NCBI GenBank assembly: GCA_937907415.1
Contig: CALCHY010000182.1
Coordinates: 1 to 16,440 of the forward strand
Source of the DNA: an uncultured Trueperaceae bacterium
Lineage (GTDB): Bacteria; Deinococcota; Deinococci; Deinococcales; Trueperaceae
Length of the DNA: 16,440 nucleotides
Direction of reading: 5' to 3'
Below, piece after piece: positions 1-7,000 of the stretch. Every line of letters begins with the position of its first letter. Positions within the stretch are counted from its first letter, which is position 1. The notes under the pieces were generated by a model. That model did not search any database. It was not told where the DNA came from and saw nothing but the letters and a program-made list of their open reading frames with translations. Position numbers and translations under genes: made by a program.

Positions 1-2
1 AG

Positions 3-71
3 ATCGGCCTCGATCATGGTCCTGAGTGGATGCACGCGAAGCTGACCGACCTCGTTACGACGTTCTCGTGA
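3..71 (+). CDS. C-terminal end of an upstream structural gene (probable major capsid protein), partial
   Basis: The window opens inside an open frame whose last 22 codons read IGLDHGPEWMHAKLTDLVTT followed by FS and a TGA. The peptide looks like ordinary folded protein. The stop overlaps the GTG start of the next gene in a GTGA arrangement, which is the junction style used throughout this cluster and supports this frame as the true one. In siphovirus maps the gene directly before this kind of connector block is usually the major capsid protein, so that is the inferred identity. Too little is present to show it from sequence, and a decoration or other head protein is possible. Confidence 0.5.
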   Translation: MGLDHGPEWMHAKLTDLVTTFS

Positions 72-409
72 GCCGCGTCATTTGCCGCGCCTACGGGGCG
101 GGCGTCTGGAACGGCGTCGAGTTCCGTGAGGTTGAGGTCGATGGCCTCATGGTTGGGGTGGCGGAGGTGGAGGGTGAGGCGTTGGACTGGTTCCGCGCCC
201 GCCCGCACGCCTTCACGGTCATCGAACCGGACGTCGAGCCTCAACCTGAGTCGCCGGAGGGCGACGAGCCCGAGGCTCCCGATGAGGGTGCAGGTGCTGC
301 GCAGGAACCTGCCTTGGACAGTCAGGTAGAAGACGAGCCGGAAGCGCCCAAAGAGCTCGAAGTGCCCGAAGAGGCCACCGATGAGCCGAAGGGCAAGAAG
401 CGAAAGTGA
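68..409 (+). CDS. Small head/connector-region protein with acidic tail (hypothetical)
   Basis: This 113-residue protein has unknown function. It starts at GTG 68, which overlaps the stop of the upstream gene (GTGA). An upstream in-frame GTG at 26 would run deep into that gene and is less likely. Residues 1-55 form a compact segment rich in V, E and aromatic residues, containing DWFRARPHAFTV. The remainder is low-complexity, rich in Glu, Asp, Pro and Ala, and ends in a basic KGKKRK. Small proteins with a short N-terminal motif and a disordered acidic tail often lie between the capsid and connector genes in siphoviruses. A role at the capsid-connector stage is inferred from position only. The next gene follows after 8 bases with a GAGG ribosome site at the junction. 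Confidence 0.7.
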   Translation: MSRVICRAYGAGVWNGVEFREVEVDGLMVGVAEVEGEALDWFRARPHAFTVIEPDVEPQPESPEGDEPEAPDEGAGAAQEPALDSQVEDEPEAPKELEVPEEATDEPKGKKRK

Positions 410-417
410 GGTAAGCC

Positions 418-840
418 ATGGCGCGGACCTACGACCCTCAACTCCTAACCGCGCCTGACGTGGCGAGCCTCGCGTGGGCGCGCGCCTGGGTGCGCATGAC
501 GTTGCGTGACGCGCCCAACGAGGCGGGCGCCTACCCCCCGAATAGCCTCTTGGATGAGGAGATCGACGGGGCGTTGACGCTCAACTGCGTGACTGGCGAC
601 GGTGACCCGCCACCGGTTCTGTACGCCCCGCACGTGGCGGCGGCGCAACTGGTGGAGGGCGACCCCAGGCGGGTCCTATCCTTCGCCGTGGGTGGCCTCA
701 GCGAGGCGCTGCCCGACGCCAAGCAGATTGCTGCGGCCATCCGCAAGAACGGCGCGGGCATCGAAGCGCTCATCATTGCTGCTGGCGGCACGCCGCCTAG
801 CATGCCGGGCCGCAGCATCCGCCGAGACTCGGTCTTCTGA
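418..840 (+). CDS. Head-tail connector (adaptor) protein, gp6/gp15-like
   Basis: This 140-residue soluble protein starts at ATG 418 with GAGG just upstream. N-terminal residues (LTAPDVASLAWARAWVRMTL, then DEEIDGAL) are predicted helical, and the middle (APHVAAAQLVEGDP) is another helix. This fits the all-helical adaptor proteins that form a ring under the portal, such as HK97 gp6 and SPP1 gp15. Assignment rests on length, helical pattern and position directly before a head-closure and a gp10-like gene; no catalytic motif is expected. Its TGA overlaps the next ATG by one base (TGATG), so translation is probably coupled. The basic C-terminus (PGRSIRRDSVF) may be flexible. Confidence 0.6.
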   Translation: MARTYDPQLLTAPDVASLAWARAWVRMTLRDAPNEAGAYPPNSLLDEEIDGALTLNCVTGDGDPPPVLYAPHVAAAQLVEGDPRRVLSFAVGGLSEALPDAKQIAAAIRKNGAGIEALIIAAGGTPPSMPGRSIRRDSVF

Positions 841-1151
841 TGGTGCGCGAGTCTCGCTTGACCTTGGTGGTCGAGCGGGCCACTACCACCGAGAACGCCC
901 TAGGCGAGGCCGTGCAGGCGTGGGCGGCTGACGGCACCGTGACGGTGACCGTCGCGCCCGCCAGCGCAAGCGTGCGGTCTCAAGCCGCGTTGCGCGGCGT
1001 CACCGTGAGCCACACGCTCCTAGCCCCCGCCGGGTTCCAGGCGGACCCGCTCGACACGCGCCTCGTCGGCGGCGGCATGACCTACCGCCCGCACGGCGTC
1101 ACCATCACCCCTGCGGGGGTCATCGTGGAAGTCGAGGCGACTCGTGCCTGA
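840..1151 (+). CDS. Head-closure / stopper protein (head-tail adaptor family)
   Basis: This 103-residue, mainly beta-strand protein begins at ATG 840. Alternating hydrophobic stretches (RLTLVVERATTT, GTVTVTVAPASASVRSQ, GVTVSHTLLAP, GVTITPAGVIVEVEATR) suggest a small beta-barrel. This matches the head-closure proteins (SPP1 gp16-like, 'phage head-tail adaptor') that seal the packaged head and dock the tail. The call is from fold pattern, size and gene order. It overlaps its upstream neighbour by 1 base and the downstream gene by 8 bases, so the connector genes are likely co-translated from one message. Confidence 0.6.
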   Translation: MVRESRLTLVVERATTTENALGEAVQAWAADGTVTVTVAPASASVRSQAALRGVTVSHTLLAPAGFQADPLDTRLVGGGMTYRPHGVTITPAGVIVEVEATRA

Positions 1152-1641
1152 CGTTCCCCAAGCCATCCTCGACAAGCTGCACAAGCAGGCGGAGCGCGTG
1201 CTGCGCGTCCGCAGCAACGGCCTGCGCGCCGAGATCTACGGCGTGCTTGAAGAAGCGCGCGTCGGGCGCGGGCAGGCGTACATCATGCGCGGCCTGCGGC
1301 CCGGCGAGAAGTACAACCCCGACACCGACAGCATGGGCGTCAGCCCACTCGGTCACCTGTTCCCAACCAGGAAGCGCGACAAGCCGCACTTCGCATCAGC
1401 GCCCGGCGACCCGCCCGCGCGAGATACTGGACGCCTAATGGAGAGCGTGAAAGTCGTCAGCCTGGACGAGCAGAACCTCACAGCGTTGGTCGGGCCGGAC
1501 CCCGCAGCCTTCCAGGACCGAGATTACTACCCGCTGCGCCTTGAGTTCGGCACGCGCGCCATGGCACCTAGGCCGTTCATGCGGCCCGCCCTGGAGCGCT
1601 TCAAGCAAGCCATCCACAGCGGCGAAGGGAGACCAACGTGA
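1144..1641 (+). CDS. HK97 gp10-like neck / tail-completion protein
   Basis: This 165-residue protein starts at GTG 1144, inside the end of the previous gene. Two stretches are typical of the HK97 gp10-like family: a glycine-containing segment after the middle (PARDTGRLMESVKVVSLDEQ) and the near C-terminal EFGTRAMAPRPFMRPALE. The family builds the neck or tail-completion layer joining the tail to the head. The N-terminal third is charged and helical, and contains an insertion-like region (residues about 50-90, rich in Pro, Asp and Arg). The stop overlaps the next gene's GTG (GTGA). Among the connector genes this is the assignment best supported by motif. Confidence 0.8.
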   Translation: MPDVPQAILDKLHKQAERVLRVRSNGLRAEIYGVLEEARVGRGQAYIMRGLRPGEKYNPDTDSMGVSPLGHLFPTRKRDKPHFASAPGDPPARDTGRLMESVKVVSLDEQNLTALVGPDPAAFQDRDYYPLRLEFGTRAMAPRPFMRPALERFKQAIHSGEGRPT

Positions 1642-1991
1642 CGCTCCTAGAGGTGCTGGCGGCCGTCAGAACCGCCTTGAAGGACGTGGCTCCGGCGTTC
1701 ATTCGTGACGCCGTGCCGCGCGTGGGTGGCGTACCGCAGTTGCCGGATCGGTGCATCATCATCGACCTCATCACCGACTCGACCGTGCGGGACTTCACGA
1801 GCGTTTACAACTCGATTCTCGTGCAGGTCGGGTGTTGGGCGCCGAGCATCGCGCAAGCCCTCGACGACCTCGAAGCCGCCAGAGTCACCCTTGAAGCGCA
1901 CGAGTTGAAGTTCGACCTGGTGCGCGTCAACGCCATGCAAACCGACGAGCAGTACCGCGGCGTGACCGCGGACTTCACCACCCTCTACTAA
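1638..1991 (+). CDS. Tail terminator protein (gp11/DUF3168-like)
   Basis: This 117-residue protein begins with a GTG that overlaps the previous stop. An N-terminal helix (LLEVLAAVRTALKDVAPAF) is followed by strand-rich sequence (RCIIIDLITDST; SILVQVGCWAP), a long helix (AQALDDLEAARVTLEAHE), and a final strand with a MQTDEQYRGVTADFTTLY ending. This alpha-beta pattern, the size and the slot between a gp10-like gene and the tail-tube gene fit tail terminators such as lambda U, HK97 gp11 or the DUF3168 family, which cap the tail tube and set the head-proximal interface. It is the last gene before a 67-base gap that holds a hairpin. Confidence 0.65.
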   Translation: MTLLEVLAAVRTALKDVAPAFIRDAVPRVGGVPQLPDRCIIIDLITDSTVRDFTSVYNSILVQVGCWAPSIAQALDDLEAARVTLEAHELKFDLVRVNAMQTDEQYRGVTADFTTLY

Positions 1992-2015
1992 AACCCCGCC
2001 CCCTAGTTCAGTTTG

Positions 2016-2035
2016 GCCCCGCCAGCGCGCGGGGC
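2016..2035 (+). terminator. GC hairpin between tail terminator and tail-tube genes
   Basis: GCCCCGC and GCGGGGC arms (7 bp, 6-base loop) are followed by ACTTTCGTTT and then the GGAGG ribosome site of the tail-tube gene. The structure resembles a weak intrinsic terminator, or an mRNA 5'-end stabiliser for the highly expressed tube gene. The same arm sequence recurs at 14013-14031 and, in close variants, at 13099-13118 and 13471-13489. Confidence 0.5.
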
Positions 2036-2058
2036 ACTTTCGTTTGGAGGAACCCATA

Positions 2059-2508
2059 GTGAGTGTCCAGAAGCTCATCCGCCGCAGCGGCGTCAAGCTC
2101 AGCGTCGCACCCGAAAGCGTCACGCCCGGCACGCCCGGCACCGCCATCAGCGTCGGCCGCCCAAAGCAAGCCATCAACATCAACGATTCGCGCGGCGTGC
2201 AGCAGATCACCGACTTCGACACGGCCGCGTCCGCCATCGCCGACCAGATAACGGAAGGCCGCACCGTCACCGTCTCCTGGACCAGCAACCTGGTCACGGA
2301 CGACGTTGGCCTGGTCGCGCTTGAGACCGCCTACAACGCGGACGACCTCGTGTACTTGAAGATCGAGGCGACGGCCATCGACGGCACCACCACGAAGACG
2401 TGGGGTTACGTCGGGTTCGTCAGCCAACTCAACATCACCCTGAACGAGTCGGGCGTGGCTGAGGCGAGCGTCAGCTTCGCCGCGTCTGGCCTGCACACCT
2501 GGGCGTGA
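2059..2508 (+). CDS. Major tail (tube) protein
   Basis: This 149-residue protein should polymerise into the tail tube. The chosen start is GTG 2059, placed 8 bases after a GGAGG at 2046-2050; a TTG at 2044 lies in front of that site and cannot use it. The protein is beta-rich and low in cysteine, with blocks such as GTAISVGRPKQAININD, GRTVTVSWTSNLVTDDVGL, LVYLKIEATAIDGTTTKTWGY and a closing LNITLNESGVAEASVSFAAS. That last block is typical of tube proteins, where a late strand pair is often described as SV.F.. before the C-terminus. Position upstream of the chaperone pair and tape measure fits. It ends on a GTGA overlap with the next gene. Confidence 0.75.
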   Translation: MSVQKLIRRSGVKLSVAPESVTPGTPGTAISVGRPKQAININDSRGVQQITDFDTAASAIADQITEGRTVTVSWTSNLVTDDVGLVALETAYNADDLVYLKIEATAIDGTTTKTWGYVGFVSQLNITLNESGVAEASVSFAASGLHTWA

Positions 2509-2756
2509 TATTGGCGGTCACGCTGCGCGGCAGTCGAGGCAGGCCGCGAAGCAAGAGGCCGGACATCCTCGGCTTCGCCGCTTCGGTAGAGGAGGGGCGC
2601 CTGCGGGCGCCCCTCCTCATCGTCACGCGCGCCACGCGCGCTAAGAAGCTCTCAGCAGCGCTGGTGGATGCCGACGGCGTGCATACACCCATCACGGTGC
2701 GGTGGCCAGCCCTAGCGGTCGGCGCGCACAAGAACCAGACCCTGGAGGTCACATGA
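2505..2756 (+). CDS. Small protein between tail tube and tail chaperone (hypothetical)
   Basis: This is an 83-residue frame starting at GTG 2505 (overlapping the tube gene stop) and ending in an ATGA overlap with the chaperone gene. Both overlaps match the local style, and third codon positions are mostly G or C, which favours real coding. The N-terminal third is very basic (RGSRGRPRSKRPD). The last third (SAALVDADGVHTPITVRWPA) looks like beta strands of a folded domain. A perfect 13-bp hairpin lies inside it at 2589-2618. I do not recognise the family. It could be a tail accessory protein, or the first part could be untranslated leader around the hairpin. Confidence 0.5.
   Translation: MILAVTLRGSRGRPRSKRPDILGFAASVEEGRLRAPLLIVTRATRAKKLSAALVDADGVHTPITVRWPALAVGAHKNQTLEVT
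2589..2618 (+). terminator. Perfect 13-bp GC-rich hairpin between tail-tube and chaperone genes
   Basis: GAGGAGGGGCGCC is followed by a TGCG loop and its exact reverse complement. No T-run follows, so it is not a canonical intrinsic terminator. It could block 3' exonucleases and so raise tube-gene message over downstream tail genes, or act as a partial terminator. It lies within the 83-residue reading frame. Confidence 0.5.
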
Positions 2757-3151
2757 GCAAGATCCCCGTGGAACTACCGGCCCGTGGCGTCGTCAAAGTC
2801 CTCGGCCGCAGCATCCCCGTCCTGGACAGCGGCACGGTCGGGGAGGTCATCGAGCTGGAGCAGCTCCTAGCCACCCCGCCGACTAGCGGCTTGCGTCAGA
2901 ACCTGGAGGCGCTCGCCATCCTCATCAGGCATCGGCTGGGTGAGGCGGTGACGGCGGACGACCTCCTTGGAGCACCCATGGGTGATTTGGCGGAGTTCGA
3001 GGAGGCCGTGAATACCCTCTTGGCCCCTTTCACGAAGGCGTTCCTGGCGGCGACGATGAGGCGCAGGGAACGCATGCTGATTGCGGCAGCGGAGGCGATG
3101 GCGAAGCTCGAGACCCGGTTGACTGGGGAGCCGTCCAAGCCACTGTCCTGA
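2753..3151 (+). CDS. Tail assembly chaperone, short form (G-like)
   Basis: This 132-residue protein starts at ATG 2753, 4 bases after GGAGG at 2744-2748 and overlapping the previous stop (ATGA). A short beta start (VKVLGRSIPVLDSGTVGEVI) is followed by helices (GLRQNLEALAILIRHRLGE; AEFEEAVNTLLAPFTKAFLA) and a very basic helical end (MRRRERMLIAAAEAMAKLET). It occupies the position of lambda gpG, which together with its frameshifted long form coats the tape measure during tail assembly. A slippery heptamer at 3025-3031 within it would divert some ribosomes into the GT frame. Third positions stay strongly GC up to the stop, so the short form is clearly translated in full. Confidence 0.75.
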   Translation: MSKIPVELPARGVVKVLGRSIPVLDSGTVGEVIELEQLLATPPTSGLRQNLEALAILIRHRLGEAVTADDLLGAPMGDLAEFEEAVNTLLAPFTKAFLAATMRRRERMLIAAAEAMAKLETRLTGEPSKPLS

Positions 3152-3471
3152 GCACATTCCCCGGCTTCACGCCGGGTACTTTCATGCGCACCAGTGTGCG
3201 CGTCGTCCTCGACCTGTTGAAGCGGGCGCGCGAGGTTGAGTTCCGGAAGGCGTGGCCGCACGCGCAGACCGCGTTCATGGTCGCTCGCACAATGGGCGGG
3301 TACGACGGCACCGTGGAGGAGTTCATCCCACCATGGGCGCGCGTAGACGCAGCACCCCGCAAGGCGCTCGTGAGTACGGCTGTGGATGCGAGCATCCGCA
3401 CCGCCTTGCGGCTCGGGTTGGTAAGCCAGGACGCGCTAGACGCCCTCGTGCTCGCCGGATTCGACGCCTAA
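2753..3471 (+). CDS. Tail assembly chaperone, -1 frameshift long form (GT-like), join at 3031
   Basis: The predicted product is 239 residues: 93 from the short-form frame up to 3031, then 146 from the -1 frame, re-reading base 3031. The -1 frame is open from 2986 to its TAA at 3469-3471. It has no ATG, GTG or TTG before 3184, yet protein-like sequence begins earlier (DWGAVQATVLSTFPGFTPGT from 3121), so a separate start at 3184 would cut off coding sequence. ATG 3184 also lacks a Shine-Dalgarno site. The junction region is Gly/Asp-rich and would be a flexible linker. The T part is helical and includes FRKAWPHAQTAFMVARTMGG. Known G/GT pairs coat the tape measure and are absent from the mature tail. 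Confidence 0.65.
3025..3073 (+). promoter_or_regulatory. Programmed -1 frameshift signal: CCCTTTC heptamer plus stem-loop
   Basis: CCCTTTC at 3025-3031 is in the correct register (C CCT TTC in the short-form frame) and fits the X XXY YYZ rule. A 6-base spacer follows. Then GCGTTCC at 3038-3044 pairs with GGAACGC at 3067-3073; the stem continues with a T-G pair and, after one mismatch, three more pairs (3047-3049 with 3062-3064). Heptamer, spacer and stem match the known architecture of -1 frameshift sites. Confidence 0.65.
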
Positions 3472-3986
3472 TCGGTCGTCAGTGCGCCTGTATAGCACCC
3501 TTGTGCTTCTAATGCGCCCTTCAATCCCTGAATCGGCAAGACGTAATCAACGTCGCCATCGAATGCGGCGATACGGACAACGAGCTCTTCACCTGCCGCC
3601 AGCGCGTTCAACACGCGACGGACAGAGCCTTCCGGAAGAAACACCGCTTCGCCGTCAACGGAGGCACCCCACGGGTTCGTATTTGGGCGGTCCTTATCGA
3701 CGCGGTAAGTGACCAGATAGTAGTCCTCGTAACCCAAGTAGCGATCGGCGTCGAAGTACACACTCACTCCGCTGGCAGAGAGTACGTCACAGCGAACCAC
3801 CATCGCACCTTTCGCATAGGGCGGATGCATGGTCGCGACGGCGTAGACGATCGAGCGATCTAGGTCCGAAATGCGATCTACCTGCGGCGAGTAAGTCCAG
3901 TAACCGAAGTGTTGTGGTGGGCCAGCTTGGGCGAGTGCGGCCGCCGACAGAAGCGTAATCAGCGTCACCCCCAGCATTCTTTTCAT
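3468..3986 (-). CDS. Secreted VasI/TagO-like cargo protein (moron) on the opposite strand
   Basis: This 172-residue protein begins MKRMLGVTLITLLSAAALAQ, a clear Sec signal peptide with a likely AXA cleavage, so it should act in the periplasm or outside the membrane. The mature part follows the pattern I associate with VasI/TagO (type VI secretion-associated) proteins: an early W..SPQVDRISD segment, MVVRC, a VTYRVDKD strand, a GEAVFLPEGSVRRVLNALA helix with EELVVRI, then LPIQGLKGALEAQGC. It has exactly two cysteines, a likely disulphide. No type VI genes surround it. It sits antisense between the chaperone and tape-measure genes and overlaps the end of GT by 4 bases. Two sampled 60-base stretches are 57-58% GC against 67% in a tape-measure stretch, suggesting separate acquisition. 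Function in the lysogen or virion is unknown. Confidence 0.75.
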   Translation of the reverse strand: MKRMLGVTLITLLSAAALAQAGPPQHFGYWTYSPQVDRISDLDRSIVYAVATMHPPYAKGAMVVRCDVLSASGVSVYFDADRYLGYEDYYLVTYRVDKDRPNTNPWGASVDGEAVFLPEGSVRRVLNALAAGEELVVRIAAFDGDVDYVLPIQGLKGALEAQGCYTGALTTD

Positions 3987-4027
3987 TCGTCGAGCATAGC
4001 GGCTCGACCTCACAAGAACCTCACAAG
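3987..4027 (-). promoter_or_regulatory. Promoter/operator region of the minus-strand cargo gene
   Basis: Reading the minus strand, TATGCT (3998 to 3993) fits the TANNNT -10 box and ends 6 bases before the ATG, which suggests a leaderless transcript; no Shine-Dalgarno site is present. The box lies within an inverted repeat, GTCGAGC (3989-3995) and GCTCGAC (4002-4008). Next to it CCTCACAAG occurs twice (4008-4016, 4019-4027), an 11-base period. No good -35 box is seen. A repressor site covering the promoter is inferred. Confidence 0.4.
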
Positions 4028-4038
4028 GGAGGGCAGAC

Positions 4039-7000
4039 ATGGCAACCGTGCTCGAGGAGCTCTTAATCGCCCTTCGCGTTGACGACGGCAAGCTGAAGGC
4101 TGAACTCGCGCGCATCGTCGATCAGACCCGAAAGGCGGGCTCCGAAGGCGAGAAGGCCCTCAAGCCGTTCGAGTCTGGCCTATCGCGCATGGCCGCCGAG
4201 GCACGCGCGGGCCTCAGGCCACTATCTGACCTCAGGGCGGAACTCAAGAAGCAAGAGGCTGACCTCAAGAGCCTCGCTGCAGCGCAGGACAAGAACAGCG
4301 GCGAGTACCGCAAGACCGTCGAGCAACTCACGAGTGTGAAGCGGGAACTCGCGAGCGTCACCACCGAACTGAAGACGCAAGAATCGCTATTCGACCGGCT
4401 TGGCGGAACCATGACCCGCGTCGGTGGCGTGCTATCGCTCGGAATCACAGCGCCGCTCACTATCCTCGGCGCTACCGGCGTGAAGAGCGCTCAGCAACTC
4501 GAAGTCTTCCAGCGGTCCCTTGAGACCCTGACGGGCAACGCCGAAGCCGCACGCGACGTATTCGAGGAACTCTACGAGTTCGACACCAGCACCACCTTCA
4601 CGTGGCCGAGCCTCACGAAGGCAACCACCCTTCTGGCCGCCTTCAACGTGGAAAGCCAGGACCTAATTCCGACCCTCAGCCGCCTGGGTGACATCAGCGC
4701 GGCCGTGAACATGAACATCGACGAGCTGGCCGAGATCTACGGCAAAGCCAAGGTGCAAGGCCGCCTATTCATGGAGGACATCAACCAACTCAGTGGGCGC
4801 GGCATTCCCATAGTTCAGGAGTTGGCGGCGCAGTTTGGGGTGGCGGAGAGCGAAATTCGCGGCATGGTCTCCGAAGGCCGCGTTGGCTTCGCGGATATAG
4901 AACAGGCGTTCACGACCATGACTAGCGAGGGCGGTCGGTTCTTCGAGATGATGAAGACCCAGACCGACACGAGCGAAGGCCGAATGATGGCGCTCCGCAA
5001 GGAGTTCGAGCAGGTCACGGACTTGATTGGTGACGCGTTCATACCAACTGTAGATCGCCTAGTTGCTGGCGCTAGGACTGCAGTGCAGTGGTTCGTTGAC
5101 CTGGACGAGAGCACGCAGCAGTTGATCATCAACATCGGGTTGTTCGCGGCTGCACTTGGGCCGCTGCTGATTGGGTTGGGGCAAGCCGTGCGAGTCGCGG
5201 GGCAGTTGCGGACGGCGTTCGTGGCGTTGCGCGCTGCTGGCCTGCTGATGGCCGGTCCAACCGGGTGGGTAGTCCTTGGCATCGCCGCCATCGGCGGCTT
5301 GGCTCTCGCATTGTCTGGCCGCGGAGACAGCCTCGACGCGAAGCTCGAGAAGGTTCGCGCTGAGTTCGATAACGTGAAGACCGCCCTCGGTGAGAACGAT
5401 TCGACAGGCGTCCGCAGCGCGCTGAAGGAACTCGCTACGCATCTGGATGGCCCGGCCAAGGACGCAATCCAGCGGCTGATTGACAAGCTCGGGAAGGTCA
5501 GCGAAGTCACTGAGGCGATGCTCCTTGACGTGCGCATGGCCGTGCTGCAGGCGGAGGCCATTGCGGAGCGCAGCGCAGTTGAGATTCGCCTGAAGGCCGT
5601 CGTCGAGCGCAATGCCGCGCTGATGCCTGAGGAGTTCGATGCGGCCGACACGATCATCCGGTCCGTTGAGGGCCGCGGCGGTCGTGCGAACGTGAGCCCG
5701 CACGAGCAGGCGCAGTTCGACCGCGCGCAGCGCGTCATGAGCGGCACGGCTACGGCTGATGATTGGTTCGTTCGTAAGCAGCGTGAGCAGGACGAGCTTT
5801 GGGGCCGTGTAGAGTTCTTGACGACTCAGATTGATTCCTACGAGTCTGCGGTGCAGCGGTTGCTCAACGCACCCGAGGAGGGCGGCAATGCGGGCAAGGC
5901 GCCGCCACCAGGCGAGAACGACCCAGACGCCGTTCAGAAACGTGTTGCCGCCCTCCGCGCAGAACTTGCAGCGATGCAGCGCGAGGTCGACGTAGGGCTC
6001 GCCGACGCGGCCACGCTCGCCGAACGCAGCGCGCAGGCGGTAGACGGCGCCCTCCGCGACCTCATCCGCTTGGGGGCGGACGACGATGTGCTGGACGCCC
6101 TCCTGGGTGACAAGTCCACCTTCGAGTCTGCCGTCAGAGACCGAACGAAGCTGCTCGCCCCCATCATCCGAGCAGAGATGCTGGATGAACGACTCCGCAT
6201 CGAACAAGAGCAGACCGACCAGGTGATTCGAGACGCCCAGCAGGCCATCCGCGTTGCGGAGCAGAGGGCGGAAAGCGAGCGCCTCGGTGCCGTGGCTCGC
6301 GCTCCCTTGATCCGCGCCGCTGAATGGGATGCGGCCTGGTTCGCTGAACGCGACGCGGAGGAAACCCAAGCCCGAAGGACTAGTGCCGAGTCGACCATTG
6401 CTCAGAACCGCAAATCTAGAGACCAGCAAGCAGCGGTCGCGCGCGCACCGTTGATTCGCGCCGAGGAGTGGGACCTCGCTTGGTTCGCTGAGCAGGCCGA
6501 GATCGCTTCGTTGATTGCAGAGAACGGAACCCGAGCGGTAATCAAGGCGAATAACGACGCCCTCGCAGAGAGGCTCGCTGCCGCGGCTGAAGAGGTGCAG
6601 CGGCGCGGTGCAGAGAGCGCGAACACGCAAACCCTCCTGCGGTTCGGGCAAGACGCCCGCTGGTCTTCGCCTGGTGCGTCTGAGGCGTTCACGAATCAGG
6701 CGGCGCGGCAGGGTGGAGGCGCTGTACCGATTGCCATGCCTAGCGTCTTCGCGGGCCTTGACCTCGAGCAGACGGCGTTCGTTGAGAAGGTACGTGGTGA
6801 TTTGAGTGCCGCCATGGACCTCGCCGCCTCGAAGGCCGCCGCGTTGGGTGAGGCATACGACCTGCCGAAGGAACAGATGAGCCTCCTCCGCGCCGCCGTC
6901 ATGGACCTCATCGAGGGCGGCCTGGACCCCGCCTCGCCAGCGGTACAGGAGTTCGTCGAGAAGTTCGGGGAGCTTGGAGAGGCGGTCGAGGAAGCCGCCG

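Noticed and set aside
3184..3471. Separate T gene starting at ATG 3184
   Set aside because: The same frame is open and protein-like before 3184, no Shine-Dalgarno site precedes the ATG, and a good -1 frameshift signal exists upstream. A hairpin at 3160-3176 before it does resemble the gene-punctuation hairpins, so a low level of internal start cannot be excluded.
5059..6651. Long open frame (530 codons) on the minus strand within the tape-measure gene, with another at 4815-5747
   Set aside because: It is antisense to a clearly coding gene with strong third-position GC bias, which keeps the opposite strand open. The predicted proteins are low-complexity and have no ribosome site or recognisable domains.
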